Assembly: GCF_031456545.1 (NCBI RefSeq)
Contig: NZ_JAVDUV010000001.1
Coordinates: 2,356,001 to 2,420,000, forward strand
Direction: 5' to 3'
Source: Agromyces sp. 3263
GTDB taxonomy: Bacteria; Actinomycetota; Actinomycetes; Actinomycetales; Microbacteriaceae
Length of the DNA stretch: 64,000 nt
In this document: piece by piece, positions 1 through 9,030 of the stretch
Layout of the letters: each line of letters begins with the position of its first letter
Position numbering within the stretch: position 1 is the first letter of the stretch
Made by a program: the position numbers and the translations under genes
Notes under the pieces: generated by a model
What the model was told of the DNA's origin: nothing
Database searches by the model: none
The model's input: the letters and a program-made list of their open reading frames with translations, nothing else

Positions 1-101
1 AGCGGGCGTTCGAGGCGGCGCCCGCGAAGGGCGGCCACGGCGGCGGCAACGGCGGCAACGGCGGCCACGGCCCCCACGGCCCGCACGGTGGTCACGCCTG
101 A
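1..101 (+). CDS. C-terminal end of an unidentified protein with a Gly/His-rich tail (partial)
   Basis: The frame that ends at the TGA at 99-101 is open back to the window edge. It encodes about 32 residues: a short Ala-rich stretch with one Phe, Glu and Lys, then a tail made almost only of Gly, His, Asn and Pro (six His). Codon use fits the neighbours, and a strong hairpin follows 25 bp after the stop, so this is very likely a real gene end. Gly/His tails of this kind occur on some chaperonins and metal-handling proteins, where they bind metal ions. Nothing here identifies the protein, so no function is assigned. Confidence 0.6.
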   Translation, partial: RAFEAAPAKGGHGGGNGGNGGHGPHGPHGGHA

Positions 102-125
102 CCTGAGGCACTGACCCGCAGCAGC

Positions 126-168
126 GACGCGGCGTCGGCCCGATCCACGGATCGGTCGGCGCCGCGTC
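126..168 (+). terminator. Strong hairpin, likely terminator of the left-edge gene
   Basis: The arms GACGCGGCG (126-134) and CGCCGCGTC (160-168) pair perfectly, with further pairing inside (GATCC/GGATC). There is no T-tract, as is usual in high-GC actinobacteria. It lies between the end of the first gene and the start of the helicase gene. Confidence 0.6.
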
Positions 169-199
169 GTGTGTCGGAACCGCGTGCGAGCATGGGTGC

Positions 200-3100
200 A
201 TGCCCGCCGATCCCGCACCCCGTGGCGGGCGCCGTGCCCCGGCCGGCGACTGGCGTCGCGACCTGGCCCCGTTCACGCCGCGACACGGGCACGCGGCATC
301 CGGCGATGAGCCGCGGGCCGCGTCGGATGCCGCGCCGCGACGGCCGCTCGCCCTGCAGTTCGAGCTGCGCCGCCGGGTCACGCGCCGGCCCGGGGAATGG
401 CAGGGTCCCCGAGACGAGCCCGCCCGTCGTGCCGGGTCCGTCGACCGGCTCGCCGTGCGCCCGGTCACGCGCGGCGCACGCGGCGCGTGGATCAAGGCGG
501 GGCTCACCTGGCAGAACGTGGGCTTCCAGGCCACGGCCGGCGGGTACGACCCCGCCCAGTCGCGCTGGTTCGCCCAGTTCGCGTTGCTGAAGGGCTCCTC
601 ACCGAGCGTCTTCGCGACCTACGGCTCCGAGTGGATCACCCTCGACGAGTTCGAGAGCCCCCTGCTGTGGGCCCTGTTCGGCGAGGCCGCGCGGCTCGGC
701 ATCGAGTTGGTCGGCTCCGACGTGACGCCCGACCTCGAGGTGCTCGGCGCGGCATCCGTCGTGCTCGATGCGACGATCGACGACGGCGGCGACCTCGAGC
801 TCGTGCCGCGGCTCGAGTTCGCCTCGGGCGGCAGCGGCGGCCCGGGCATCGTGCGAGCCGTCGGCGACGCGCGACTCGTCGCTCTTCACGGCCTCTACCG
901 GTTCGACCTCGATGCGGGCCTCCTCGAGCTGGCACCCCTGGCCCGACCCCTCGCCCCGGCCGAACGCTCGGCACTCGAACAGCCTCGCACCGTGCGGGTG
1001 CCCGCCGACGAGGTGCCCGAGTTCCTCCGCGGGCACTTCCATGCCCTCGCCCGGTCGATCACCGTCACCAGCCGTGACGGCAGCTTCGACCCGCCGCCGC
1101 TGCCGCCCGCGGCGCTCGTGCTCGACGCGCGCTTCGAGCCCGACGACGTGCTCCGGCTCGCGTGGCACTGGGAGCACGCCGACGGGCGCACGGCGGCGGT
1201 TGCGGCATCCGTCGACACGGCTGCGGCCGACCCCGATCTCGACGACGACCTGCTCGCCCGGGTCGCCGACGAACTCGGCTGGGTGCCGCTCGATGCCGTG
1301 GTGCTGCGGGGCGTCGACGCGGCCGAGTTCACCGCCGAGCGCCTGCCGCGACTCGAACGCCTCGCCGCCGGCAGCGCCCTGCGCATCGACGTCACAGGCG
1401 AGCGACCCGAGTACCGCGAGGCCACCGCCGAGCCCGTCGTCACCGTCACCACCGTCGAGACGCTCAAGCGCGACTGGTTCGACCTCGGCGTGGTGCTGAC
1501 GGTCGACGGCAAGCTGGTTCCCTTCATGCCGCTGTTCCGAGCGCTCTCGAAGGGGCAGAAGCGACTCCTGCTCGTCGACAAGAGCTACCTCATGCTCAAC
1601 CAGCCGGTGTTCGCGCCGCTGCGCGAGCTGATCGAGGAGGCCGGCACGCTCGCCGAGTGGGAGACCGGGCTGCGCCTCCACCGCTCGCAGACGAGCCTCT
1701 GGGCCGACTTCGAGGACCTCGCCGACGTCGCGGAGCCGGCAGTCGACTGGCGTCGCACCGTGGCCGCGCTCGAGGAGGGGCGCGTCGAGCAGCTCGAGCC
1801 ACCGGCCGGGCTCGCCCTGCCGCTCCGCCCGTACCAACTGGCCGGATTCCGCTGGCTCGCGTTCCTCTGGGCGAACCGCCTCGGCGGCGTGCTCGCCGAC
1901 GACATGGGGCTCGGCAAGACGGCGCAGACGCTCGCGCTCATCGCCCACGCCGTCGAGCAGCCCGACGGCCGGCTCCCGTTCCTCGTCGTCGCGCCCACCT
2001 CCGTCGCCTCGAACTGGGTGCGCGAGGCCGAGCGGTTCACGCCCGGTCTCAGGGTCGCGAGCGTCACCGCGACCGAGGCGAAACGGCGCGGTCGCATCGC
2101 GGATGCCGCGGCGTCGGCCGACCTCGTCGTCACGACCTACGCCGTGCTCCGCCTCGAGGCCGCGGCATTCGCCGCGGTGGAATGGGGCGGGTTGGTGCTC
2201 GACGAGGCGCAGTTCGTGAAGAACGCGGCGACGAAGGCGCACGAGGCGGCACGCGGCATCCGCGCACCGTTCCGCCTCGCCGTGACCGGCACGCCCATCG
2301 AGAACCACCTCGGCGAGCTCTGGGCGATCCTGCGGATCGTGGCGCCCGGCCTGTTCCCGTCGCGCCGCGCGTTCGACGAGCGGTACCGCAGGCCGATCGA
2401 GCAGGACGGCAACGCCGAGCGGCGCGAGCGCCTGCGGCGACGCATCCGGCCGCTCATCCTGCGCCGCACGAAGGAGGTGGTGGCCCCTGAGCTGCCGCCC
2501 AAGCAGGAGCAGGTGCTGGCGGTCGAGCTGGCCCCGCGCCACCGGCGCCTCTACGACACGGTGCTGCAGCGAGAGCGGCAGAAGCTGCTCGGGCTCATCG
2601 ACGACCTCGACCGGCAGCGGTTCATCGTGTACCGCTCACTCACCCTGCTGCGCCTGCTCGCCCTCGACGCCACGCTCGTCGACGAGGAGCGCTATGCCGG
2701 CTACCCGTCGGCCAAGCTCGACGCGCTGTTCGAGCAGCTCGACGACGTGCTCGCGGAGGGCCACCGCGCGCTGGTGTTCAGCCAGTTCACCTCGTTCCTC
2801 GGCCGCGCGGCGAGCCGGCTGGACACCGCGGGCGTGCCCTACGCCTACCTCGACGGGTCGACGCCGGTGCGCCGCCGCGACGCCGAGATCGCGCGCTTCC
2901 GTGCCGGCGAGGCATCCGTGTTCCTGATCAGCCTGAAGGCCGGCGGGTTCGGCCTGAACCTCACCGAGGCCGACTACGTGTTCCTGCTCGACCCGTGGTG
3001 GAACCCCGCGAGCGAGGCGCAGGCCGTCGACCGCGCGCACCGCCTCGGGCAGGCGAAGCAGGTCATGGTCTACCGGCTCGTGGCGCAGGACACGATCGAG

Positions 3101-3244
3101 GAGAAGGTGATGGACCTCAAGGCCCGCAAGGGCGAACTCGTGGCGTCGATCCTCGACGCGGGCGCCGACGCCACGGATGCCGCGGTGCTCGACGGTGCCG
3201 ACACGATCAGCGCCGACGACCTGCGTGCGCTGCTCGACGGCTGA
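200..3244 (+). CDS. SNF2-family DEAD/DEAH-box helicase
   Basis: A 1014-residue Swi2/Snf2-type ATPase, expected to translocate on DNA in the cytoplasm. The N-terminal ~500 residues hold the SNF2-associated region found in bacterial members. The two RecA-like lobes follow. Visible motifs are Walker A DMGLGKT (568-574), motif II DEAQ (668-671), motif III TGTPIENHLGELW (from 696), motif V GGFGLNL (~915) and motif VI DRAHRLGQ (944-951). Length and motif order are normal and all catalytic residues are present. Bacterial relatives often sit next to a SWIM zinc-finger gene, but none is visible here. The start is uncertain: the ATG at 200 lacks a clear ribosome-binding site, and the first ~45 residues are Arg/Ala-rich and low in complexity. 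Confidence 0.93.
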   Translation: MPADPAPRGGRRAPAGDWRRDLAPFTPRHGHAASGDEPRAASDAAPRRPLALQFELRRRVTRRPGEWQGPRDEPARRAGSVDRLAVRPVTRGARGAWIKAGLTWQNVGFQATAGGYDPAQSRWFAQFALLKGSSPSVFATYGSEWITLDEFESPLLWALFGEAARLGIELVGSDVTPDLEVLGAASVVLDATIDDGGDLELVPRLEFASGGSGGPGIVRAVGDARLVALHGLYRFDLDAGLLELAPLARPLAPAERSALEQPRTVRVPADEVPEFLRGHFHALARSITVTSRDGSFDPPPLPPAALVLDARFEPDDVLRLAWHWEHADGRTAAVAASVDTAAADPDLDDDLLARVADELGWVPLDAVVLRGVDAAEFTAERLPRLERLAAGSALRIDVTGERPEYREATAEPVVTVTTVETLKRDWFDLGVVLTVDGKLVPFMPLFRALSKGQKRLLLVDKSYLMLNQPVFAPLRELIEEAGTLAEWETGLRLHRSQTSLWADFEDLADVAEPAVDWRRTVAALEEGRVEQLEPPAGLALPLRPYQLAGFRWLAFLWANRLGGVLADDMGLGKTAQTLALIAHAVEQPDGRLPFLVVAPTSVASNWVREAERFTPGLRVASVTATEAKRRGRIADAAASADLVVTTYAVLRLEAAAFAAVEWGGLVLDEAQFVKNAATKAHEAARGIRAPFRLAVTGTPIENHLGELWAILRIVAPGLFPSRRAFDERYRRPIEQDGNAERRERLRRRIRPLILRRTKEVVAPELPPKQEQVLAVELAPRHRRLYDTVLQRERQKLLGLIDDLDRQRFIVYRSLTLLRLLALDATLVDEERYAGYPSAKLDALFEQLDDVLAEGHRALVFSQFTSFLGRAASRLDTAGVPYAYLDGSTPVRRRDAEIARFRAGEASVFLISLKAGGFGLNLTEADYVFLLDPWWNPASEAQAVDRAHRLGQAKQVMVYRLVAQDTIEEKVMDLKARKGELVASILDAGADATDAAVLDGADTISADDLRALLDG

Positions 3245-3300
3245 AGCCGTCGGCGGCCGCTTCCTGACCGAATGCTGAGCTTCACTCGAAAACGGTCTGC

Positions 3301-3408
3301 TACGCTCACTGGGACGCTTGACCCACACCCGAAGGGTCGCGTCAGGCCCGATCCGGGCCGCCGCATACCCTACGACGTCGCGCCTCGGTGGCTGAAGCCC
3401 CGAGGCGC
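3301..3408 (+). ncRNA. Candidate small RNA (three tandem hairpins after a -10-like box)
   Basis: Between the helicase stop and the convergent MFS gene lies a block with three successive hairpins: GACCC/GGGTC (3320-3338), GGCCCG/CGGGCC (3345-3359) and GCGCCTCGG/CCGAGGCGC (3380-3408). The box TACGCT (3301-3306) preceded by TG looks like an extended -10. The -35 region is weak. No coding frame in the block resembles a gene. The last hairpin would be the terminator. This is inferred from structure only; the block could simply be a bidirectional terminator region. Confidence 0.3.
3380..3408. terminator. Bidirectional hairpin between helicase and MFS genes
   Basis: A perfect 9-bp stem, GCGCCTCGG with CCGAGGCGC, and an 11-nt loop lie between two genes that converge. 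It can end transcripts from both sides. Confidence 0.6.
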
Positions 3409-3441
3409 GCGTCCGGCATCCTGAGGCCCTGCGCCGCGCTG

Positions 3442-4779
3442 CTAGCGCGTCCAGCGGTCGCGTCGACGCGTGCGCGGCTCATCGAGGCCGATGTGCACGC
3501 GCGTGCGTTTCCGTTCCCACACGATGCACGCCGAGCCGACCGCCCAGAGCGGCACCTGCGTGAGGAACGCGATGCGGAACGCCTCCAGGCTGTAGGTGTC
3601 GGGAGAGCCCGCGCCCTGCGCGTCCATCGCGATGCCGATGAAGAGGATCGCGAGCAGCGCCGCGAGGAACCCGCCGACGTTCACGATGCCCGTGGCCGTA
3701 CTGAGCCGATGACTCGGGTTGAAGGTTCGGGCGTGATCGAATCCGATCATCGAGGCCGGGCCACCGGTGCTCAACGCGAACGCGAGCAGGAAGAGCAGCC
3801 AGATGGGCGCGGGGCCCGGCCACGCGATCACGACCAGCCAGACCAGCGCCTGGATGCCGATGACCGGGAGGACCAGCATCCGGGACCGCCGCATCGGATG
3901 CCGGCTCGAGAGCGCCCCGATCACCGGACCGGCGACCATGCCGAAGATCACGTACACGCTGAAGATCAGCGAGGCCATGGCGGGGGAGAGCCCCTCGCCG
4001 ACCGTCAGGAACGGGAAGCCCCACAGCAGGATGAAGGCCGTGCCCGAGAACGGCGTCGTGAAGTGCGACCAGAACGCGAGCCGGGTCGCCGGGTGCGCCC
4101 ACGACTCGCGGAAGCCCTCGCGCAGGTCGGCCGACGACGTCACCGCGTGGATGGCGCCGGTGGCGGTGTCCACCGAGATGTCCGCGTCGCGATCGGGAGG
4201 CCGGTTGCGGATGACCGCGAAGGTGAGCACCGTGAACAGGGCGCCGAGGCCGGCGAGGCTGCCGAACGCGACGCTCCACGTCGAGGCGTGCAGGATGGCG
4301 GCCATCGGCAGGATCGCGAGGAGTTGCCCGGTCTGGCCCACGATGCCCGTCATCTGCACGAGGAACGGCGCCTGCCGTTCGGGGAACCATACCGCCACCA
4401 CGCGGAGCACGCTCGGGAAGACCGCGGCGTCGCCCGCGCCGACGAGCATCCGCGCGAAGATCGCGGTGCCCACGTCGGGCGCGAACGCCATGACGAGCTG
4501 GCCGACCGCCATGAGGAACATGCCCGCGGTGATGATCGGTCTCGCCCCGAACCGGTCGAGCAGCAGGCCCACTGGGATCTGCATCGCGCCGTACACGGCG
4601 AGCTGCACCACCGCGAACAGCGACAGCACTGAGGCATCCGCGTCGAAGCGCACCGCCGCGTCGACGCCGACCGCCGACAGCGACGTGCGGTTCGTGACCG
4701 AGACCACGTAGGCCGCCACGCCGACACCCCACACCAGCCACAGGCGCCAGGCGCGCACGGGAGGGATGGCAGTCGTCAC
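3442..4779 (-). CDS. MFS transporter
   Basis: A 445-residue major facilitator with about twelve hydrophobic segments and the typical loop 2-3 motif (GLLLDRFGARP, ~residues 72-82). A hydrophilic central loop (~residues 193-225) separates the two halves, and the C-terminal tail is Arg-rich. It should be a proton- or solute-coupled permease of the cytoplasmic membrane. The substrate cannot be read from the sequence; neither clear drug-efflux nor sugar-phosphate signatures stand out. It appears to be transcribed alone: a strong hairpin (4882-4920) separates it from the exporter genes upstream on the same strand, and a hairpin at 3380-3408 lies downstream. Confidence 0.85.
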   Translation of the reverse strand: MTTAIPPVRAWRLWLVWGVGVAAYVVSVTNRTSLSAVGVDAAVRFDADASVLSLFAVVQLAVYGAMQIPVGLLLDRFGARPIITAGMFLMAVGQLVMAFAPDVGTAIFARMLVGAGDAAVFPSVLRVVAVWFPERQAPFLVQMTGIVGQTGQLLAILPMAAILHASTWSVAFGSLAGLGALFTVLTFAVIRNRPPDRDADISVDTATGAIHAVTSSADLREGFRESWAHPATRLAFWSHFTTPFSGTAFILLWGFPFLTVGEGLSPAMASLIFSVYVIFGMVAGPVIGALSSRHPMRRSRMLVLPVIGIQALVWLVVIAWPGPAPIWLLFLLAFALSTGGPASMIGFDHARTFNPSHRLSTATGIVNVGGFLAALLAILFIGIAMDAQGAGSPDTYSLEAFRIAFLTQVPLWAVGSACIVWERKRTRVHIGLDEPRTRRRDRWTR

Positions 4780-4881
4780 GAGACCTTCAGGGAGAAACGG
4801 ATGACGGCGGCCTCCGGTGCGAGCCGCCGCCGTTCCAGCCTAACCGGACCGGTCGACGCCCGTTCCCAGCGCCCCGAACGG

Positions 4882-4920
4882 GAACGAGCGGATGCCCCGT
4901 GGAGGGACATCCGCTCGTTC
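4882..4920 (-). terminator. Terminator of the ABC exporter operon
   Basis: Arms 4882-4897 and 4905-4920 pair over 16 bp with one G-T wobble. The loop is 7 nt. The stem starts GAACGAGCGGATG. It lies 36 bp downstream of the exporter stop codon. Confidence 0.75.
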
Positions 4921-4956
4921 GATGCACTCGCGCGCCGTCGGCGCGCTGCGCCGGTG

Positions 4957-7092
4957 CTACAGGTCGGCGCCCTCCGCGGCGGCGTCGACCTTCGCCTCGT
5001 ACCCGGCCTCGAATGCGGCGCCGGCCGGCTCGGCCTCGGGCTGCACGAGTACCGCGTCGGCGTCGAGGTCGGTGGCGGCCTGCTCGAACTGCGAGTTGTA
5101 CAGGCGCCAGTACGCGCCCTCCCGCTTGATGAGCTCGTCGTGGCTGCCCTGCTCGACGATGTCGCCGTGCTCCATCACGAGGATGAGGTCGGCGTCGCGG
5201 ATCGTCGAGAGGCGGTGCGCGATCACGAACGACGTGCGTCCCTCTCGGAGCGCCGCCATCGCGTGCTGCAGCAGCAGCTCGGTGCGGGTGTCGACCGAGG
5301 AGGTCGCCTCGTCGAGGATCAGCACCGACGGCTGCGCCACGAACGCACGGGCGATCGTGATGAGCTGCTTCTCGCCGGCCGAGACGTTCGATGCGTCCTC
5401 GTCGAGCACGGTGTCGTACCCCTCGGGCAGCGAGTGCACGAACCGATCCACGTAGGTGGCCCGTGCCGCCTCGAGGATCTCGTCGTCGCTCGCCGACTCG
5501 CGACCGTAGCGGATGTTCTCGCGGATGGAACCGGCGAACAGCCAAGGGTCCTGCAGCACCATGCCGGTGCGTGCGCGCACGTCGTGCCGGGTGAGCTCGG
5601 CGATGTCCTGGCCGTTGAGCAGGATGCGTCCGCCGTCGAGCTCGTAGAACCGCATGATGAGGTTCACGAGCGTCGTCTTGCCCGCACCGGTCGGCCCCAC
5701 GATCGCGACGGTCTGCCCGGGCTCGACCCGGAACGACAGGTCGCGGATGAGCGGACGCTCGGGGGTGTAGGCGAAGGACACGTTCTGGAACTCGATGGTG
5801 CCGTCGCCGTCGATCGCCGCGGGAGCGTGGACCGCGTCGGGCTCCTGCTCATCGGCGTCGAGCAGCTCGAAGACCCGCTCGGCCGAGGCCGTGCCCGACT
5901 GCACCACGGCCGCCATGCCGCCGAGCTGCGAGAGCGGCTGCGTGAACTGCTGCGAGTACTGGATGAACGCCTGGACGTCGCCGAGTCGCAGCTGGCCGCT
6001 CGCGACCATGAGTCCGCCGAGCACCGCGATGCCCACGTACGTGAGGTTTCCGATGAACATCATGGCGGGCATGATGATGCCCGAGAGGAACTGCGCCTTG
6101 AACGCGGCGTCGTAGAGCTCCTCGTTCTCGGCGCGGAAGCTCCGGCTCGACTCCTGCTCGCGGCCGAACACCTTCACGAGCGCGTGGCCCGAGAAGGACT
6201 CCTCGACGCGTGCGTTGAGCCGGCCGACCTTCTTCCACTGGATGCCGAAGGCGGCCTGCGACTTCGGACCGATGACGCCGAAGATCACGCCCATGAGCGG
6301 CAGTGAGACGAGGGTGACGAGCGCGAGCTGCCACGAGATCGAGAACATCATGATCACGACGCCGACCACGGTCAGCACGCTCGTGAGCGCGCTCGACAGC
6401 GACTGCTGCATCGTCTGCGTGATGTTGTCGATGTCGTTCGTGACCCGCGAGATGAGCTCGCCGCGCTGCACGCGGTCGAAGTAGCTGAGGGGCAGGCGGT
6501 GCACCTTGGCCTCGACGTCTTCGCGCAGGCGGAACATGGCCCGAACCATGATGACGTTGATCACATAGCCCTGCACCCACGACAGCACCGATGCGGCGAT
6601 GTAGAGCATCAGCACGACGATGACGACCTGGCTCAGGGCGACGAAGTCGATGCCCTCGCCCGGCGTCAGGGTGCCCGCAGCCTCGACGATGTTCGCGAGG
6701 TCCTCCTGGCCTGCCGCCCGCAGGCCGGCGACGGCCTGTTCCTGCGTGACGCCCGCGGGCAGCTGCAGGGAGATGACGCCCTCGAAGATGAGGTTCGTCG
6801 CCTCGGCGAGCACCTTCGGCGCGATGACCGTGAGCACGACGCCGATGGCGCCGAGCAGGGAGGCGAACGCGAACGACCATTTCCACGGGGAGAGGAGTCC
6901 GAGCATGCGACGGAAGCTGGCGCCGAAGTCCTGCGCCTTTCCGGGCGCGACGCTGTCCCACGACCCCGAGTTGCGGCGCGCCTCTTCGGCCAGCTCGTGC
7001 TCGATGCGCTCCTCTTCGGTCATCTCCTGGGGTTCTGCCTGCCGGGCCCGTCCGCGGGCACGGCCGTTCGTCTTGTTCGTGTCGGCGCTCAT
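4957..7092 (-). CDS. ABC exporter subunit with canonical ATP site (half-transporter, second of a heterodimer)
   Basis: A 711-residue half-transporter. A charged N-terminus (~80 residues) precedes a six-helix exporter membrane domain, followed by a nucleotide-binding domain. Walker A is GPTGAGKTT with Lys472, the Walker B glutamate is Glu595 (LILDEATSSVD) and the switch histidine is His626 (AHRLST). All three are intact. The signature motif is the unusual VSAGEKQ (570-576) instead of LSGGQ. The partner gene has the opposite pattern, so the two should form one degenerate and one catalytic ATP site, as in TM287/288 or BmrCD. I chose the ATG at 7092 because it overlaps the partner's stop as ATGA. 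The frame stays open for 170 more codons upstream, but that part lies inside the partner gene. Substrates are probably lipids or drugs (inferred). Confidence 0.9.
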   Translation of the reverse strand: MSADTNKTNGRARGRARQAEPQEMTEEERIEHELAEEARRNSGSWDSVAPGKAQDFGASFRRMLGLLSPWKWSFAFASLLGAIGVVLTVIAPKVLAEATNLIFEGVISLQLPAGVTQEQAVAGLRAAGQEDLANIVEAAGTLTPGEGIDFVALSQVVIVVLMLYIAASVLSWVQGYVINVIMVRAMFRLREDVEAKVHRLPLSYFDRVQRGELISRVTNDIDNITQTMQQSLSSALTSVLTVVGVVIMMFSISWQLALVTLVSLPLMGVIFGVIGPKSQAAFGIQWKKVGRLNARVEESFSGHALVKVFGREQESSRSFRAENEELYDAAFKAQFLSGIIMPAMMFIGNLTYVGIAVLGGLMVASGQLRLGDVQAFIQYSQQFTQPLSQLGGMAAVVQSGTASAERVFELLDADEQEPDAVHAPAAIDGDGTIEFQNVSFAYTPERPLIRDLSFRVEPGQTVAIVGPTGAGKTTLVNLIMRFYELDGGRILLNGQDIAELTRHDVRARTGMVLQDPWLFAGSIRENIRYGRESASDDEILEAARATYVDRFVHSLPEGYDTVLDEDASNVSAGEKQLITIARAFVAQPSVLILDEATSSVDTRTELLLQHAMAALREGRTSFVIAHRLSTIRDADLILVMEHGDIVEQGSHDELIKREGAYWRLYNSQFEQAATDLDADAVLVQPEAEPAGAAFEAGYEAKVDAAAEGADL

Positions 7093-8822
7093 GCCGTTGC
7101 CTCCACTCCGAGCTGGGATTCGACGATCTCGCGGTACGTCGTCGACGTCTGCAGGAGTTCGTCGTGCGTGCCGATGCCGACCATGCCGCCGTCGTCGAGG
7201 ACGATGATGCGGTCGGCGTCGGTGATGGTCGAGACGCGCTGCGCCACGACGATCTTGGTCACGTGTGGCAGCTCCCGCCACAACGCCTGCCGCAACCTGG
7301 CATCGGTCGTGAGGTCGAGCGCCGAGAACGAGTCGTCGAACACGAGGATGTCGGGGTTGTGCACGATCGCCCGGGCGATCGCGAGCCGCTGGCGCTGGCC
7401 GCCCGACACATTGGTGCCGCCCTGGGCGATGCGCCCGTTCAGCCCACCCTCCATCTCGGCCACGAAGTCGCGGCCCTGGGCGATCTCGAGCGCGTGCCAG
7501 AGCTCGGCGTCGGTGGCCTCCTCCCGACCGAAGCGCAGGTTGGAGGCCACGGTGCCGGCGAAGAGGAAGGGGCGCTGCGGCACGAGGCCGATCGTCTTCC
7601 ACAGCCGGTCGAGGTCGGCCTCGCGCACGTCGACGCCGTTGACGCGGATGGCGCCGCCGGTGGCGTCGAACAGCCGCGGGATGAGCGAGACGAGCGTCGT
7701 CTTGCCCGCACCGGTGGAGCCGACGATCGCGACGGTCTCACCGGGCTCGGCCCGGAAGGTGATGCCGTGCAGCACCGGGGACTCGGCGCCCGGGTAGGCG
7801 AACTCCGCATCGAGGAACTCGACCGATCCGACCTCGGGGAAGGCCGACACGGGGTTCTCGGCACGCGTCAGGGTGGACTCGCTGGCGAGGACCTCGCTGA
7901 TGCGCTCGGCCGACACGGCTGCGCGGGGAATCATGATCGTGGTGAACGCCGCCATGAGGACGCCGCCGAGGATCAGGCCGATGTACTGCATGAAGGCGAA
8001 CAGGGTGCCGATCTGCACGTCGCCCTCGTTGACCTCGATGGCGCCGAACCAGATCACGCCGATGATCGTCACGTTGATGACGAGCATGAAGAACGGGAAC
8101 AGCGTGATGAAGAGGGTGCCGACGCGACGGCCGACGTCCATGATGTCGGCGTTGGCGCCGCGGAACCGCTCCTCCTCGATGGGCTCCCGCACGAACGCGC
8201 GCACCACGCGGATGCCGGTGAGCTGCTCGCGGAGGATCCGGTTCACGGCGTCGAGTTTCACCTGGAAGCTGCGGAAGAGCGGCACCATGCGGCTGATGAC
8301 GATGATCGCGACGACGAGGATCACGAGCACCGAGGCCCCGATGAGCCAGCTGAGGCCGACGTCCTGCGAGAGGGCCATGATGATGCCGCCGACGGCGAGC
8401 AGCGGCGCGCTGATGAGCATGGTGGCGCCCATCATCGCGAGCATCTGCACCTGCTGCACGTCGTTCGTGTTGCGGGTGATGAGCGAGCCGGGGCCGAACT
8501 GCGAGACCTCCCGCTCGGAGAACGCGCTCACCTTGTCGAAGACGTCGTTGCGGATGTCGCGGCCGGCGCGCATGGCGGCCTTCGCGGCGAAGTACGTGGC
8601 GATGATGGCCGCGATGATCTGCCCGAGCGAGATGGCGAGCATGAACATGCCCGTCGACCAGATGTACTCCGTGTCGCCCTTGGAGACGCCGTTGTTGATG
8701 ATGTCGGCGTTGAGGCTCGGCAGGTAGAGGCTCGCGAGCGCAGACATGAACTGGAACACCAGGACGCCGAGCAGTAACCACTTGTAGGGCTTCAGGTACC
8801 GGATGAGGAGTTTTCCGAGCAT
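7089..8822 (-). CDS. ABC exporter subunit with degenerate ATP site (half-transporter, first of a heterodimer)
   Basis: A 577-residue half-transporter with about six transmembrane helices (residues ~17-300) and a nucleotide-binding domain. Walker A GSTGAGKTT has Lys374 and the signature NVSGGQRQR is normal. The residue after Walker B is Asp497 instead of Glu (VFDDSFSALD), and the switch histidine is Gln528 (VAQRVST). These two changes are the hallmark of the non-hydrolysing site in heterodimeric exporters. The start ATG at 8822 has a GGAG eight bases before it; the in-frame ATG 28 codons further up lacks this and would add an Arg-rich stretch. The gene is translationally coupled to the next subunit. 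Confidence 0.92.
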   Translation of the reverse strand: MLGKLLIRYLKPYKWLLLGVLVFQFMSALASLYLPSLNADIINNGVSKGDTEYIWSTGMFMLAISLGQIIAAIIATYFAAKAAMRAGRDIRNDVFDKVSAFSEREVSQFGPGSLITRNTNDVQQVQMLAMMGATMLISAPLLAVGGIIMALSQDVGLSWLIGASVLVILVVAIIVISRMVPLFRSFQVKLDAVNRILREQLTGIRVVRAFVREPIEEERFRGANADIMDVGRRVGTLFITLFPFFMLVINVTIIGVIWFGAIEVNEGDVQIGTLFAFMQYIGLILGGVLMAAFTTIMIPRAAVSAERISEVLASESTLTRAENPVSAFPEVGSVEFLDAEFAYPGAESPVLHGITFRAEPGETVAIVGSTGAGKTTLVSLIPRLFDATGGAIRVNGVDVREADLDRLWKTIGLVPQRPFLFAGTVASNLRFGREEATDAELWHALEIAQGRDFVAEMEGGLNGRIAQGGTNVSGGQRQRLAIARAIVHNPDILVFDDSFSALDLTTDARLRQALWRELPHVTKIVVAQRVSTITDADRIIVLDDGGMVGIGTHDELLQTSTTYREIVESQLGVEATA

Positions 8823-8876
8823 GGTTCTCCGAATGGAAGAGGTGAAGGCGGGAGACGAAGGAGGGACCCGCCGGCG

Positions 8877-8904
8877 GCGATCTCGAACCCCCGCTCGATA
8901 TCGC
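8877..8904. promoter_or_regulatory. Inverted repeat upstream of the ABC exporter operon
   Basis: GCGATCTCGA and TCGATATCGC form an imperfect 10-bp inverted repeat (one mismatch) with an 8-nt spacer. It lies about 55-80 bp before the exporter start, where an operator would be expected. No regulator gene adjoins it. Confidence 0.35.
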
Positions 8905-9030
8905 ACCCGCTAGTCTGCATCGAACCCCTACCCTCCGACATCATCCGCTCGGCTGATATCGCTGAGAGCGCAATCACGGGCCCGACTCGGGAAGACACCG
9001 GGGCAGCCTCGGGGTCGCGGCCCGAACCGG

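Noticed and set aside
599..2542. Very long open frames opposite real genes, such as the 647-codon minus-strand frame inside the helicase gene
   Set aside because: High GC leaves few stop codons on the other strand. Their products are Arg/Gly/Glu-rich without domains and they lie fully inside a gene with clear motifs.
7093..7602. 170-codon N-terminal extension of the second ABC subunit
   Set aside because: The extension is antisense-like Arg-rich sequence inside the partner's nucleotide-binding domain. The ATGA overlap gives a natural start at 7092.
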